Origin: Symsagittifera roscoffensis
Lineage: Eukaryota; Xenacoelomorpha; Acoela; Convolutidae
DNA: 64,000 nt
Direction of reading: 5' to 3'
NCBI RefSeq assembly: GCF_963678635.1
Contig: NC_087070.1
Coordinates: 13,240,539 to 13,304,538, forward strand
Shown here: piece after piece, positions 10,734-20,805 of the stretch
Position numbering within the stretch: the first letter of the stretch is position 1
Layout: each line of letters starts with the position of its first letter
Program-made: the position numbers and the translations under genes
Notes under the pieces: generated by a model
The model's input: only the letters and a program-made list of their open reading frames with translations
The model's database searches: none
What the model was told of the DNA's origin: nothing

Positions 10734-11616
10734 GAATGATTGGCGGAGAAAGTCCCACAGTGTCGCGACTATATCGGATACCTGGCGTGGATTGGCTGCT
10801 AGCCGAGCAGGAGCAGTTCAGCTCTGCGACTGCGCTCCGGCAGGCAGACTTGAATGGGTTGCCTCAGGACAATACCTTTGGACCTTTGAACACCCGGTCT
10901 CTTACGGACGTCCGACATAGAGCCCGGGAATTGACGCCACCTGCTCGCAAGGGCAGGTTTCAGGCACAGAACAAGCCCAATAACGAGCGTCACAAGATGT
11001 ACAGGCAGTTTGCTAAACCACCCTGTCAGACGCCTGGCGAGTATTCGAGGGACTACCCCCGGACGACCACGGTGGATGGAGATGACAAGAGATATGGGAA
11101 ACTGAAGGCCCCAATAGGCGACGGCCTATTTGCAGCTTATGATCCTTTGGTTATGAAACCTGCCAAGTATCTGATTGTGGCCAGTTCCGATTATCTCTAT
11201 ACGCCCCGTTCTCTCTTTTGGTCCGACGTGATTTTATGACGGCGCCTAAATTGGACTGGGGACAGGCAATAGGCATGATGATAAGTGTACGAAGGGTGGT
11301 CAGCATGGAGCCGCAGGTGATAGTGGTTGCAGGCTCAAATGATCATCTGCAAAGCAGTGGCTTGTTGTCACGTCTGACGGATGGGTCGATCCCGAGCAAC
11401 GAGGTCATAAGGGAGGCGATAATGACATTGCTCTCGGCGATGGCTGAGGTAGAAGCAGCAGCAAAACAACGCTTCACCCAAAATGTGGTGAAGGTGGTCT
11501 TTGTGTTGTCACCAGGGTACGCTGCATTGCCAGAACCCCTTCAGTTTGTGTACACAATGGTCACAACGATAGCAGAGGGGAGTAGACCAAGACAATTACT
11601 ACCCGTCCCGATCTGA
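10734..11616 (+). pseudogene. second, divergent SGNH-like domain, Element 1 accessory module
   Basis: The segment begins with YRIPGVDWLLAEQEQF, conserved in Element C as YSIAGVDWLIAAGINF. The later part has alternating strands and helices like an SGNH fold: AKYLIVASSDYLYTPRS, then VIVVAGSNDHLQSSGLLSRL, a helix with a Glu/Ala run, and VVKVVFVLSPGYAALP. GSND resembles the GTND of block III, but no GDS serine motif is evident. It may be a non-catalytic duplicate of the preceding domain. This is inference from pattern only. Fossil copy. Confidence 0.45.
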
Positions 11617-11683
11617 GCTTCCCGCCGTTTGGGCTGACATTTCCAATGCCATACAGGGGTTCAAAGATTGTAGCACAACTCGG

Positions 11684-14641
11684 TTGGTGCAAGATGAGGT
11701 TCTGGAGTTAGAGCTGTCCAACTTTGTCAGATTGCTGAAGTTAAGACCAGGGGTGGATGACGATCATCTGTTAGTACAACAGGTGGCTGATGATCTCTGG
11801 TTCAGACAGATGGATCATGCCGAGAATGAGCAGGGCAGGACAGTCAGGAAGAACATGACATCAGCGGAAGAAGATCTCATGGCAATGGCTTTGCGCACGA
11901 AGCCGCACAATAACGTATGGTTGTACTTGTCACCAAGGCTGTGCACCTTGGGTGAGGACGCGTTCGAGCATGCGCCGGCAGTGATAAAAGAGATACACGT
12001 GTATCTGAAAAACTTGTTTGATGCCCGGGAGTTAGCTGGGGGCATGATGTTGAAATTGATGCAGGTTGTAAACACGATGTCGCTGGACAAGTTCCAAGCT
12101 GACATGCTAGCCACGAGGGCACAGTATGAACGATCGGATGCCATCTTGGGTGGAATGGGAGTGGGATGGACGCCATCCTTCCTGTCGACGTGCTATCCTA
12201 GGGCATCCCGGAACCTGATCGCGAGTTTTGTCAAGGACATCAGGAAGTTGTCGATTGGCCTGGTGTTAGCCTTATACGTGACATTTGGTCATGAAAATTT
12301 CGTGAAGGGGCCGGCGAATCTCTTCACCCACTGCGGGAATTCGTCACGGTGGTGTATGGACCGGCGATGTCTTTCACGTTCCCGGACGTGCAAGTCAAGG
12401 CATACAGGAATTCTGTGTTGTATGTCCACCTGGTCTCAGTCGTGGACTGTTCCGTGCTGAACTGGGTAGAGCAGAGGGAGTTGAGAGGGCTGGCCAGTGA
12501 CGATAGGCTGTTCGGAAGAATAGCGGAGCCAGGTTGGGTGTTGATGGATTTCAACAACCACTTCAAGTGCCGAATGGGCCGTGAGGACCTTTCTCAAATC
12601 CAGTTTAACCCGAAGCTTTGGAATTTGAGACCAGTAGTGGAGGATACAGGAGCGGCTATGGGAGTCCCACTCTTACCAGAGGCCTATGCACACGCGAAAG
12701 AGAACCAGCAAGCGTGGCTTTCTGGGTCCAGGCCGCTGCCGGACCAATGCCCTCGATATCCACCGATAATGAGGATGTTGTTGGGAGTCACATCTCCCAT
12801 CATTACCCCTCGCATCGGAGCAGCTCGTGATGCAGAGAAGAGAATGTTGAAGTGGAGTAAAGTGATGGAGCCGCGCTTCATCGGTTGTAATGTTGCAGCC
12901 GCGCACACGTTTGACTTCTCATTTCCTGACGCTTGGAGTAGGAAAAAGATCAAGGCACTACCTTCCAGGAGACCAGAGGTCTCGGCTGAAATGTGGAACG
13001 AAGTGTATACTCCCGCGGATGACTTGTCAAGACTGAAGTGGTCAGGAGAAGTGAAAGTAGTGATGCTGGAAGTGGCAAAGGAGAGCAGAGGAGGCTCATA
13101 CATAACAATAGAGGATCTGGCACCACATGGCGAGGAGTCCGTAGAATTCCTGTTGAACGATGAATTGTTTTATCTCGCAGGAGACATGACCGTACCGGCT
13201 CGGCCGGACTCGGGCATAGACTCACGACAAGGACCTTCAGGACCCAAGCCGAAACCTGATGCAGGTGATGATGAATTGATGGATCAGGACGACGACGACG
13301 ACGACGACATCGAGGGAAAGACGGGAAAACCGGGTGAGACAGATCTGGGAGCGTTGGAGAGAGACTTGTTAGAATACCGGTTTAGTGAAGACGACGATGG
13401 GCAAGTAGATGGGAGTCTGTTGCTAATGACGCCATCGTCTTTCATGTCCCATACAAAGGAGGCGCTGGCCGACTTATCCCCGATGGACCCAATAAGCCAG
13501 GCGAGAGAATGCCGAAGCAGGGATCGGCAGAGATTGCTCCATGAGTCACCGAGGAGGAGAAAAATCGAAGAATCAATGAGGGTATCCTTCCTGAGTACGC
13601 TGCCGGAAGAGGAATGGGAGAGATATCAAAGCGAGTTAGAAGGCAAGACAGGAGCAACCTGGAGCCGAGTGAATGACATCGGGGGAAAGACGGAAAAACA
13701 GGGTGAGACGGATCTAGGAGCGTTGGAGAGAGACTTGCTAGAATACCGGTTCAGTAAAGACGACGATCGGGAAGTCGATGGGAGGTCACGGGACGTGATA
13801 CGACGATATGGGACGCAGTCCATAATGAAGGTGGGATTGAACCAACCCATCATGCGTGAGGTCCAGGAGAAAATAGTGAACTCCATGGAGTCGGATGTTC
13901 TGACCGAGTCAGTAACAGAAGACAGTGCCGATGATCAGCAGGTCGCAAAGAAATTACCTGTCAGACGAGGCAGGAAGGAGCTGAAGCGACTAAAAGGGAA
14001 GAAAGGAAGTCGAGCCGTGAACCCGAGAAAGGTGAACTCGAAAGCCAGCGCAGTGGTGGCCTCTTTAACGAGCGCAGGTCGTTCAGGCGAGAGCGGGCAA
14101 GGAGATGGTGCAACGCTGACAGGGGGAGAAAAGGAGAATCTGATACCCCCTATGCTCTTGGCAGGTCTGACCACGACAGCCGTGAGATCAAAGAAAACAG
14201 CACGAACCCTGGCAGACACTAAATTAGAGATGGAGATCATCAGTCAATGTGGATCTGGAGGATGTGAAGATTACAGGCCCTCGCGGACCAACATGGCCAA
14301 GTTGAAACTGGAAGGACAACTCGACGTGGTCGATTACAGTCGAGTCGCTGTGCCGGAATCGGTCCACATGGGAGATCCAGCAGGGGGTTATGTGGAGATG
14401 TTGAAAGTGAGAAACTCCGCGAGAGGGCACCTGATGGCTTGGAGCGAGAAGCGAGCCATGCAAGAATATCTGAAAGAGCTTACGGAGAATTCAAACTTAA
14501 ATCGGAAAGAATACGGCACGGTAATGTCCTCTGAAGCAAACGAAATCGGATTGCAAAAACTACAAGAAAATTCCTGGAGGGCGGTCCTCCAGAGATACTT
14601 CGACGAGGCGATGCATGCACCTGCTACGGTGACAGCATACC
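11684..14641 (+). pseudogene. region X, N-terminal half: large conserved protein of unknown function, Element 1
   Basis: I do not recognise this family. The first part is helical (DEVLELELSNFVRLLKLRPG, matched in Element C by DEVLGLELSNFSQQLKLKPG). A conserved block follows (VTVVYGPAMSFTFPDVQVKA, then WNLRP and MRMLLG), shared with C and D. The middle is acidic, with a run of seven Asp near 13,290 and a SPRRRKIE plus FLSTLPEEEWE motif shared with C and D. The end is basic (KKLPVRRGRKELKRLKGKK), then VPESVHMGDPAGGYVEML and NSARGHLMA, strongly conserved between copies. No transmembrane segment, signal peptide or polymerase motif is seen. Fossil copy. Confidence 0.6.
13310..13784 (+). repeat. 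internal direct repeat in region X of Element 1
   Basis: Two coding segments, about 13,310-13,414 and 13,678-13,784, are near copies (GETDLGALERDLLEYRF followed by S/K-EDDD in both). Element D aligns on both sides of the second segment (EEEWE before, YGTQSIL-K-GLNQP after) but has different sequence there. The second segment therefore looks like a duplication private to this lineage, spaced about 370 bp from its source. Confidence 0.75.
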
Positions 14642-17135
14642 TTGGCTCATCCTTGCATGAGAACTGATCTGCAAGTACGGTTGGCTTGGTGCTTGATGGG
14701 CATCAAGAGGGCGGAATATGAAGCCAGTAATTATTCGAAATCACGGGAACAAGAGCTGGAGTTGATGGAAGCTCTGCAAGCGTTGATTTCAAAAGACGAT
14801 TCTGCGATAGCATGGGCTAAGCGTAAGGATGCGTATCCCCACTCCTGTTTTGGGAGAATGTATAAAGATCATTCGGCAAAAGGGAATTGATTGCGAAAGG
14901 AACTTCCTTAGGGCACTCCTGGAACTATATCAGGACATGCTGTTGACTGTACCAAATAAGGAGTCGAATGACATGGAGAGCCATCGCAAGTTGGAAGAGG
15001 TGAGAAGATATTCCAACAAAGAATTGAAAGTGAGTCGGGAGTTGATTGAAGCAGTCAAGGGACAAAAAGACTTTGCAACACTAGGGAGACTGAAATCGTT
15101 CCAATATGTGTCTGGCATACCGGGGATTGCGTATAATCCCTTTGTGAATGAAGAAGCCAGGGAAGCGTACTTAGACTATGAGCAAGTCATAGTACTCAAT
15201 TTCTGGGTTGAACCGATTAAAGAAACTGGAATGCTGATGGTGGAACAACCCAAGCTGGGAATTATCATGGAAGAACAAGTGGTCGAACCCTCGGTTCCCG
15301 AGCTAAAGGGGCAAGTGAGTTTTGATTGTGGTTCTTGGGACGGTCCCTTGAAAACCAGTCTAGTAACGATGTGGGAACTCATGAAGCCTTCTTGGTGCCC
15401 TCATCCTAACGCTGGTTTAATCTGGGACATGACGGCGGATATCACGTTAGACCTGGATGATGACGCGAGTTTGCATGATCTGGCCATGATACATCATCTG
15501 CTGGCCATGAGGTTGACGAAGCGGAAGAGCAACCCATCCACGGAGCTGTCCGAGGAAGGTCCATCGAGCAATTGGTTGAAGCAAGGCACATGCTTGGCTC
15601 AACATAGTGGGATGGAAGGACATGTTTGTAACCTGGGGCACTGTCTGATTACGCTGAGCGAGCAGCATCGACAACTGACACGATTGTACGGAAGATTGAG
15701 CATGTCGGATAAGAGTGGCATGGAGTTGGTCGCGGACTGTCATGGAGTGACGGATGTAAACTTGATTACAGCCTTGGGATTTTGTAGCATGACGAGCTCG
15801 ATAGAATCGCTTGAGCGCCTGGAGCGTGCCCATGAGCTAGTGACGTCACTCAGCGTGGAAGTATTCCCTGGAGCATTGCAGACGGAGCAGAAGATCGGAG
15901 GCTGGCGGGAAGCTCTGGAGAACGAAATGAATCTGAAAGATAGTGAAGCCTTTCATAAACCTACTGGTTCAAATCTTCTGGTGGGTTCAAGCTCCGCACC
16001 ATATTGCAATAGTAGATATCCTACACACATGGTGGTGATGGATGCGAGGACACAGCAGGTGTTGATTGACCAACTTTTCTCTGTGCCAAAGTGCGTGAGG
16101 TTGGCCAGAATGTCGGAGAGGTCATATGATTTGTTGGCAAATATCTTTCGGGCAGTCCCGAAGAGATCTGAAGGCGAGTTGCAAGACGTAGTGGGTGAAG
16201 AGTTTCTGAGATTGAACGAAGGTAATGTGAGGGAGTTCCAGAAGCAGAAAGCGAGTGGAGCGTTACCCACTGAATTCCACACCATAGAAGAGAAAGACGA
16301 ATTACACAGAATTCTGATGGAGAAGGAACCGTTGCTGGGAGCCTCAGGGTATCGGACCCGAAGGAACATAGTGAGAACCCATGGGGAGTATCCTTGCTAC
16401 TGCTTGGCGCAGACGTTGCGGTACCCCAAACGCGGGAATCTGATGCTAGTATGGGTCTTGGAGGAGTTGTACTCTACGGGGTTGCCCGATCAGAATCAAC
16501 AGGTGTCAATCGTGGTGGTTAGTGTCATGCTGGCAGTGAGATGGCTGGAGGCTAACGCGGACACAAGTGAACAGGAGACGGCCGTGCCGACTCCTGAGCA
16601 GCTGAGCAACGTGAAGATGAGTCGTGAATTGGATCTTTTCAGAACCACCTGCAAGGTTCTGAGAATACCTAAAGCCATTGAAAGAATATGGTCAAGGCAA
16701 AGATTGATGCCTTGGTTCCGTGCAGTGATGACTTCATGGATGTATGAACGCGCGAAGCGTCACATGTCGAGGAACACGGAAGCCTATCAATCTTTCCAGC
16801 TAGATATAGGACCAGGAGCCTATAAGAGAGCATTCCTGACGCACAGAAACGCGGTCACCACGGCGGTGAAGCGGGTAGCTGGAGCGCCTTGTGTAACTGA
16901 ATATGAGAAGAAAGAGGTCTTAAGAGCTGACCTAGAATGAAATGTGAGCCTATGTCTTCACAACAGCTTTTGCAGGAACCGGGAGCAAAAGGTTAATGCT
17001 GACTTGCTACCTTGTTGCAAACCGAGGCTGTTGGAACAGGAGAGTTGTGGCACGGCCCACAACTCCATGGACATGCTGGAGAAAGTATTAGAAGACAGCG
17101 AAGCTGAAGATCAGGATGGAGAAGCGATTGAGTGA
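14642..17135 (+). pseudogene. region X, C-terminal half with cysteine-rich tail, Element 1
   Basis: The family is unknown. Blocks conserved with C and D: VRLAWCLMGIKRAEY, AWAKRKDAY, YVSGIPGIAYNPF, MKPSWCPHPNA, KQGTCLAQHSGMEGHVC, ELVADCHGVTDVNLITALGF, SVEVFPGALQTEQK, FSVPKCVRLARMSE, RLMPWFRAVMTSWMYE and FLTHRNAVTTAVKR. The tail has conserved cysteines (LCLHNSFCRNRE, then LLPCCK). The conserved Cys/His positions could bind metal or form disulphides. No membrane segment is seen, so an envelope role is not supported. It may be one protein with the preceding half. Fossil copy. Confidence 0.6.
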
Positions 17136-17909
17136 AGATTATGAACGAAGAGAACAAGTGAAGACGTGGACAAAGAAGAGAAGAGAAGGAGAAAAAAACT
17201 TGCTTGTCTTTGTGTGTTAAAACTTGAACCAATCAACCAAGTTTTGATTATTGAACTTGTTAAACTTTTTGTTTTGATCTAGTTTGGTCAGACCAAACTA
17301 CAATGTTGCAATTGCTAAAATTGTTGAAATTGTTGATTTTAGTTATGATTATTTATGTATGTATACATAGAACATAGGTGAGTATATTTACCTATTTAAA
17401 CACGATTGAAGTTTTTAACCTGTGTAAGACACAATTTCACTGTGTGGCGACGTGGTAAGTTTGAGTAAACTCGCTCGAGAAGGGTGGGTAACTCAATAAT
17501 TTTCTTAGCCACAGAGTTTCTTAGTTTTAATATTGAAAGGACTGCATAAATAACTGATTATACTTGGTGAGTGACGTTAAGTTAATTTTAACGGGTGCGT
17601 GGCCGTGCCACGTCACACTTTTTAATCACAAAGAGCGAAAAGAAGTTTTATGGCAAGACGATGGAAGTAGTCAGAAAAGAAATTTTATCTAGGACACTCC
17701 TCATGGTGCAAATTTTGTGAAAATGTTGAAAGGCAGTGAGATTTCGTACGATGCCATTTGTGAACACGTAGTGAGTTGAGTTGGAGTAGATAAATTTCAT
17801 TTTCTTATGCGATTTGTAAGATTGATTACAGAAAACTGGAACACTACTTGACGATAACCCGGTGTTATGCAATCAATAGGGACATTGATGGGGACTTGTC
17901 TGGGGAGTA
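17136..17909 (+). other. 3' UTR of Element 1 with purine-rich tract before the LTR
   Basis: No gene is seen in these 774 bases; the DNA is AT-rich and lies between the end of region X and the LTR. The last bases (about 17,890-17,909, GGGGACTTG-TCTGGGGAGTA) are rich in purine runs directly before the LTR's TG. A polypurine tract for plus-strand priming is expected exactly there in LTR elements. The same tract sits outside the start of the minus-strand LTRs of C and D (read on their strand as CTGGGGAGTA or CGGGGAGTG-like), which supports the assignment. Confidence 0.65.
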
Positions 17910-18165
17910 TGTGCCATTCTGCCAGATGGCACAGCGCAACCTTCCGGTGACACGAAAAAGAACGAATAAAGGCCTTATTAACGAAAAAGGATTGCGAAGG
18001 AGGGTAGGAATATTCTGGAATTTTTATTTTCAAAATTTCGATTGAAAAGTGAATATTTCTGAGAAATACAAAAAGACAGCCATTTTGACGAAAAACGACG
18101 AAAAAGCAGAACAACGCCAAATAGTGTGAAAAACGGTCGCACAAGAGACGAAAAATACGAAGCCT

Positions 18166-18192
18166 CTTATCGTGGCAACAACACACGATAAG
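18166..18192. promoter_or_regulatory. U3 hairpin in the Element 1 LTR
   Basis: Perfect 9-bp stem CTTATCGTG / CACGATAAG around a 9-base loop, about 160 bp upstream of the TATA box. Element D, Element 2 and, less perfectly, Element C have hairpins of different sequence in the corresponding part of their LTRs. The role is unknown. Confidence 0.6.
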
Positions 18193-18353
18193 AACCGTAG
18201 CAGTGAATATTAGTGGAGAAGGAAGCTTCAGTGGGGAAGGAATATACCACGGAACCCTCCCGGGACACAAATTGGAAGAGATAAGAGCATTATCGCAGGA
18301 ATATTACGGGAGCGGAGGCTTGATCCCCCAGAGACTGTTTTATGTGAAGGGAC

Positions 18354-18360
18354 TATATAA
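18354..18360 (+). promoter_or_regulatory. TATA box of the Element 1 LTR promoter
   Basis: TATATAA within GACTATATAAAACTG, 444 bp into the LTR. Repeated at 24,614-24,620, 30,873-30,879 and 42,236-42,242 in the other plus-strand LTR copies. Expected to set the RNA start at the U3/R border. Confidence 0.6.
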
Positions 18361-18504
18361 AACTGACTGAATAGCTACTTGGATATCGTGAAACTTTAAA
18401 TTAACACCGGTATAGTTTGATTTTTTAGAATATGAGTAGCTAGAAAGAGGAAAGGGTCAATCCATCTCCAATGGATTTAATATAGGACTGTCACACAAAA
18501 ACAT

Positions 18505-18510
18505 ATTAAA
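18505..18510 (+). terminator. candidate poly(A) signal in the Element 1 LTR
   Basis: ATTAAA, a common variant of AATAAA, about 150 bp downstream of the TATA box and so in the expected R region. Element 2 has AATAAA at the corresponding place (49,889-49,894). Short motif, hence modest confidence. Confidence 0.4.
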
Positions 18511-18537
18511 ATAGGTTGTTCGAGCCGTGTTTTTAAT

Positions 18538-19595
18538 GACAATAACGTAGTCTGAGGATCCGAGACTCAGCTATGTGGTTGTGTTCGCATGTAAACGAAA
18601 GTTGATCAAAAGTCGTTTGACTGATGGCCTAAAATTGGTAACTTTTTACTTAGCCCTAAACAGACCAGAAAATCAACTGACAAGGTCGAGACGGTGAAAA
18701 ACGAATAGGATTAAGGTAACTGACGCCTGCCAGTCGTTAATTGGTACTTTTCCTACGCTCCGTCGATGTGTAGTATTTGGGCGAATGTTACATAGACGTT
18801 ACAGGGACAATCACGTAGTCAGAGGATCCGAGACTCAGCTATGTGGTTGTGTTCGCATGTAAACGAAAGCTGATCAAAAGTCGTTTGACTGATGGCCTAA
18901 AAATAGTAACTTTTTACTTAGCCCTAAACAGACCAGAAAATCAACTGACAAGGTCGAGACGGTGAAAAACGAATAGGATTAAGGTAACTGACGCCTGCCA
19001 GTCGTTAATAGGTACTTTTCCTACGCTCCGTCGCTGTGTAGTATTTAGGCGAATGTTACATAGACGTTACAGGGACAATCACGTAGTCAGAGGATCCGAG
19101 ACTAGCTATGTGGTTGTGTTCGCATGTAAACGAAAGCTGATCAAAAGTCGTTTGACTGATGGCCTAAAAATAGTAACTTTTTACTTAGCCCTAAACAGAC
19201 CAGAAAATCAACTGACAAGGTCGAGACGGTGAAAAACGAATAGGATTAAGGTAACTGACGCCTGCCAGTCGTTAATAGGTACTTTTCCTACGCTCCGTCG
19301 CTGTGTAGTATTTGGGCGAATGTTACATAGACGTTACAGGGACAATCACGTAGTCAGAGGATCCGAGACTCAGCTATGTGGTTGTGTTCGCATGTAAACG
19401 AAAGCTGATCAAAAGTCGTTTGACTGATGGCCTAAAAATAGTAACTTTTTACTTAGCCCTAAACAGACCAGAAAATCAACTGACAAGGTCGAGACGGTGA
19501 AAAACGAATAGGATTAAGGTAACTGACGCCTGCCAGTCGTTAATAGGTACTTTTCCTACGCTCCGTCGCTGTGTAGTATTTGGGCGAATGTTACA
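18538..19595 (+). repeat. 268-bp satellite in T1, four units, derived from the LTR 3' end
   Basis: The unit runs from GACAATAACGTAG to GAATGTTACA plus 13 bases (TAGACGTTACAGG). GGATCC landmarks at 18,556, 18,824, 19,092 and 19,359 give the 268-bp period, with one unit a base shorter. The first unit is the last 255 bp of the LTR itself, so the array was seeded by the LTR end and its immediate flank. Units differ at only a few bases. Confidence 0.92.
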
Positions 19596-20345
19596 TAACA
19601 AGACAAAATCATTTTTTGGTAAAAGTAAAACGAAATTTTAATGTGGTCTGAGGCGATGCAGAACACCAAGAACCTGGTTTTGATCAATACCAAAACCAGG
19701 GACCTGGTATTGATCAATACCAATAACATGAACCTGTCATTGATCAATAACAATACCTGATTCTTTCAATACCAATTTTCACGGTATTGAACTCCCTGCT
19801 TCCGTCTAGTCGCTCGCAAGTAAGCATCTTATCGTGTCGGGTTATCACGATAAGAGGCTTCATTTTTCACGTGTGCTTCTTCGTCTGTTTCTCCTCTGGT
19901 TAATTCGATTGTATCTCTCGATTCTGTTTTATTGTCCTTTGTTGGTCTAAATGCCGTTCTGTAACATTCGCCCAAAAGTAAATATCGACGGGAAAAAAAA
20001 GCTAGGCTCTAAAAACGACTGGCTAGCATCTAAACACAGCTCTACATGCTTTTCATCATCTTTGCCAAAGCCACTTTATTTGGCGGTCTGTCTAACACCC
20101 GGTCGACAAAAACGTTACTGTTTCCGGCTTCGATCAGAACGCTCTAATTAATTTAATTATATGCAAAAAGTGAGCTCATGGCTGGGTCTCAGTATCCCCA
20201 GACCACGAAGTCACTCCTAAAAACAGGGCTTGTTTTTGTTCAGTAGATAAAAATGACCATCTCCATCGAAGATGGATCAACCCTTTCACCCAACTCAAAG
20301 CTCATGATCTGAAAATGAATTTGGTTTTAATTAAATTCAACTCAA
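19596..20345. repeat. composite block R1: minisatellite, hairpin and partial minus-strand LTR segment
   Basis: Starts TAACAAGACAAAATC. About 19,660-19,775 has repeated CAATACC and GGTATTGATCAATACC-like units. A CTTATCGTG / CACGATAAG hairpin is at 19,828-19,854. From 19,960 (TGTAACATTC) to about 20,345 the sequence is the reverse complement of the 3' half of an LTR. The block is nearly repeated as R2 (20,806-21,610). Copies in T2 and T3 start near 25,856 and 31,580. Confidence 0.75.
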
Positions 20346-20805
20346 GACCTTCCGGGAAGCTAAAAATTGCTCGAATGTGCCCATCCGACTGATTGGCACA
20401 CCAATGTCACACTGGCACACCAATTCCGTTTTACCCTGGAGATTTCAATACCACTACCAATATCAATACGACAACAGCAATACCAAGGCCTCAATACCAA
20501 TACCAGCACCAATACCGAACTGAATCATCAATACCAGTACCAAACCCAGTCAATACCTCAATACTTTGTTACAATACCTCAAAACTTTTGCAAAAACTTT
20601 GAATCTCGTGTTAGCAAAAACCACGAATTGTTTGAAAAATGAAACATTTTGGATCGAAATGTCTTACATGAATTCTTTTTAATTTTCCTTTTTTTTTACA
20701 TATGTACAACAAACGGAGGGAGTTCATTTGTAGTTTTATTAAATTTTTTCATTTGAATAGTCTAATTTTTTTTGTTTGTTTTTGTTAGATTGTTTTGTTA
20801 CTCTG
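20346..20805. repeat. CAATACC-rich minisatellite and AT-rich filler
   Basis: About 20,440-20,580 is built from CAATACCA / CAATACGA variants. The rest is AT-rich (T runs near 20,680-20,800). Short apparent reading frames here are repeat artefacts. Copies are in T2 and T3. No gene is seen. Confidence 0.7.

Larger units (their letters stand above)
1..18792 (+). mobile_element. Element 1: giant Ty3/gypsy-like LTR retrotransposon, left end outside window
   Basis: Seen: gag with two CCHC knuckles, protease, RT, RNase H, integrase, macro-like domain, coiled coil, SGNH hydrolase, a second SGNH-like domain, a long unknown region X, 3' UTR, purine-rich tract and LTR, all on one strand in this order. 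Position 1 lies inside gag and matches Element 2 near 54,440. If both share one layout, the full element is about 24 kb, far above the usual 5-8 kb for gypsy elements. It is broken, with roughly ten interruptions in gag-pol and several more in the accessory part. Its proteins differ clearly from those of Element 2, so the two are separate subfamilies. The 5' LTR is not in the window, so age cannot be read from an LTR pair. Confidence 0.85.
17910..18792 (+). repeat. 3' LTR of Element 1 (883 bp)
   Basis: The LTR starts TGTGCCATTC and ends GAATGTTACA. These termini are inverted repeats at 8 of 10 positions and have the canonical TG...CA. The purine-rich tract lies just outside the start. Inside are a U3 hairpin (18,166-18,192), a TATA box (18,354-18,360) and an ATTAAA variant poly(A) signal (18,505-18,510). 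The last 255 bp are the seed of the 268-bp satellite that follows. Diverged homologues occur as the minus-strand LTRs of C and D and as the LTR of Element 2. Further copies at 24,170-25,052 and 30,429-31,311 lie in tandem units 2 and 3. Confidence 0.8.

Noticed and set aside
17797-18270. 157-codon minus-strand frame, present in all three tandem units
   Set aside because: Lies antisense across the 3' UTR/LTR boundary and U3; no domain, and its conservation is explained by unit duplication.
18538-19595. Regular repeats as a possible CRISPR array
   Set aside because: The repeats are directly adjacent 268-bp units without unique spacers, in a eukaryotic LTR context.
20367-20642. Gln/Tyr-rich frames (QYQYQ repeats) near 20,370-20,640 and 20,870-21,130, and their copies in T2 and T3
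   Set aside because: Translation of the CAATACC minisatellite; three near-identical copies follow from the tandem unit and are not evidence of a gene.
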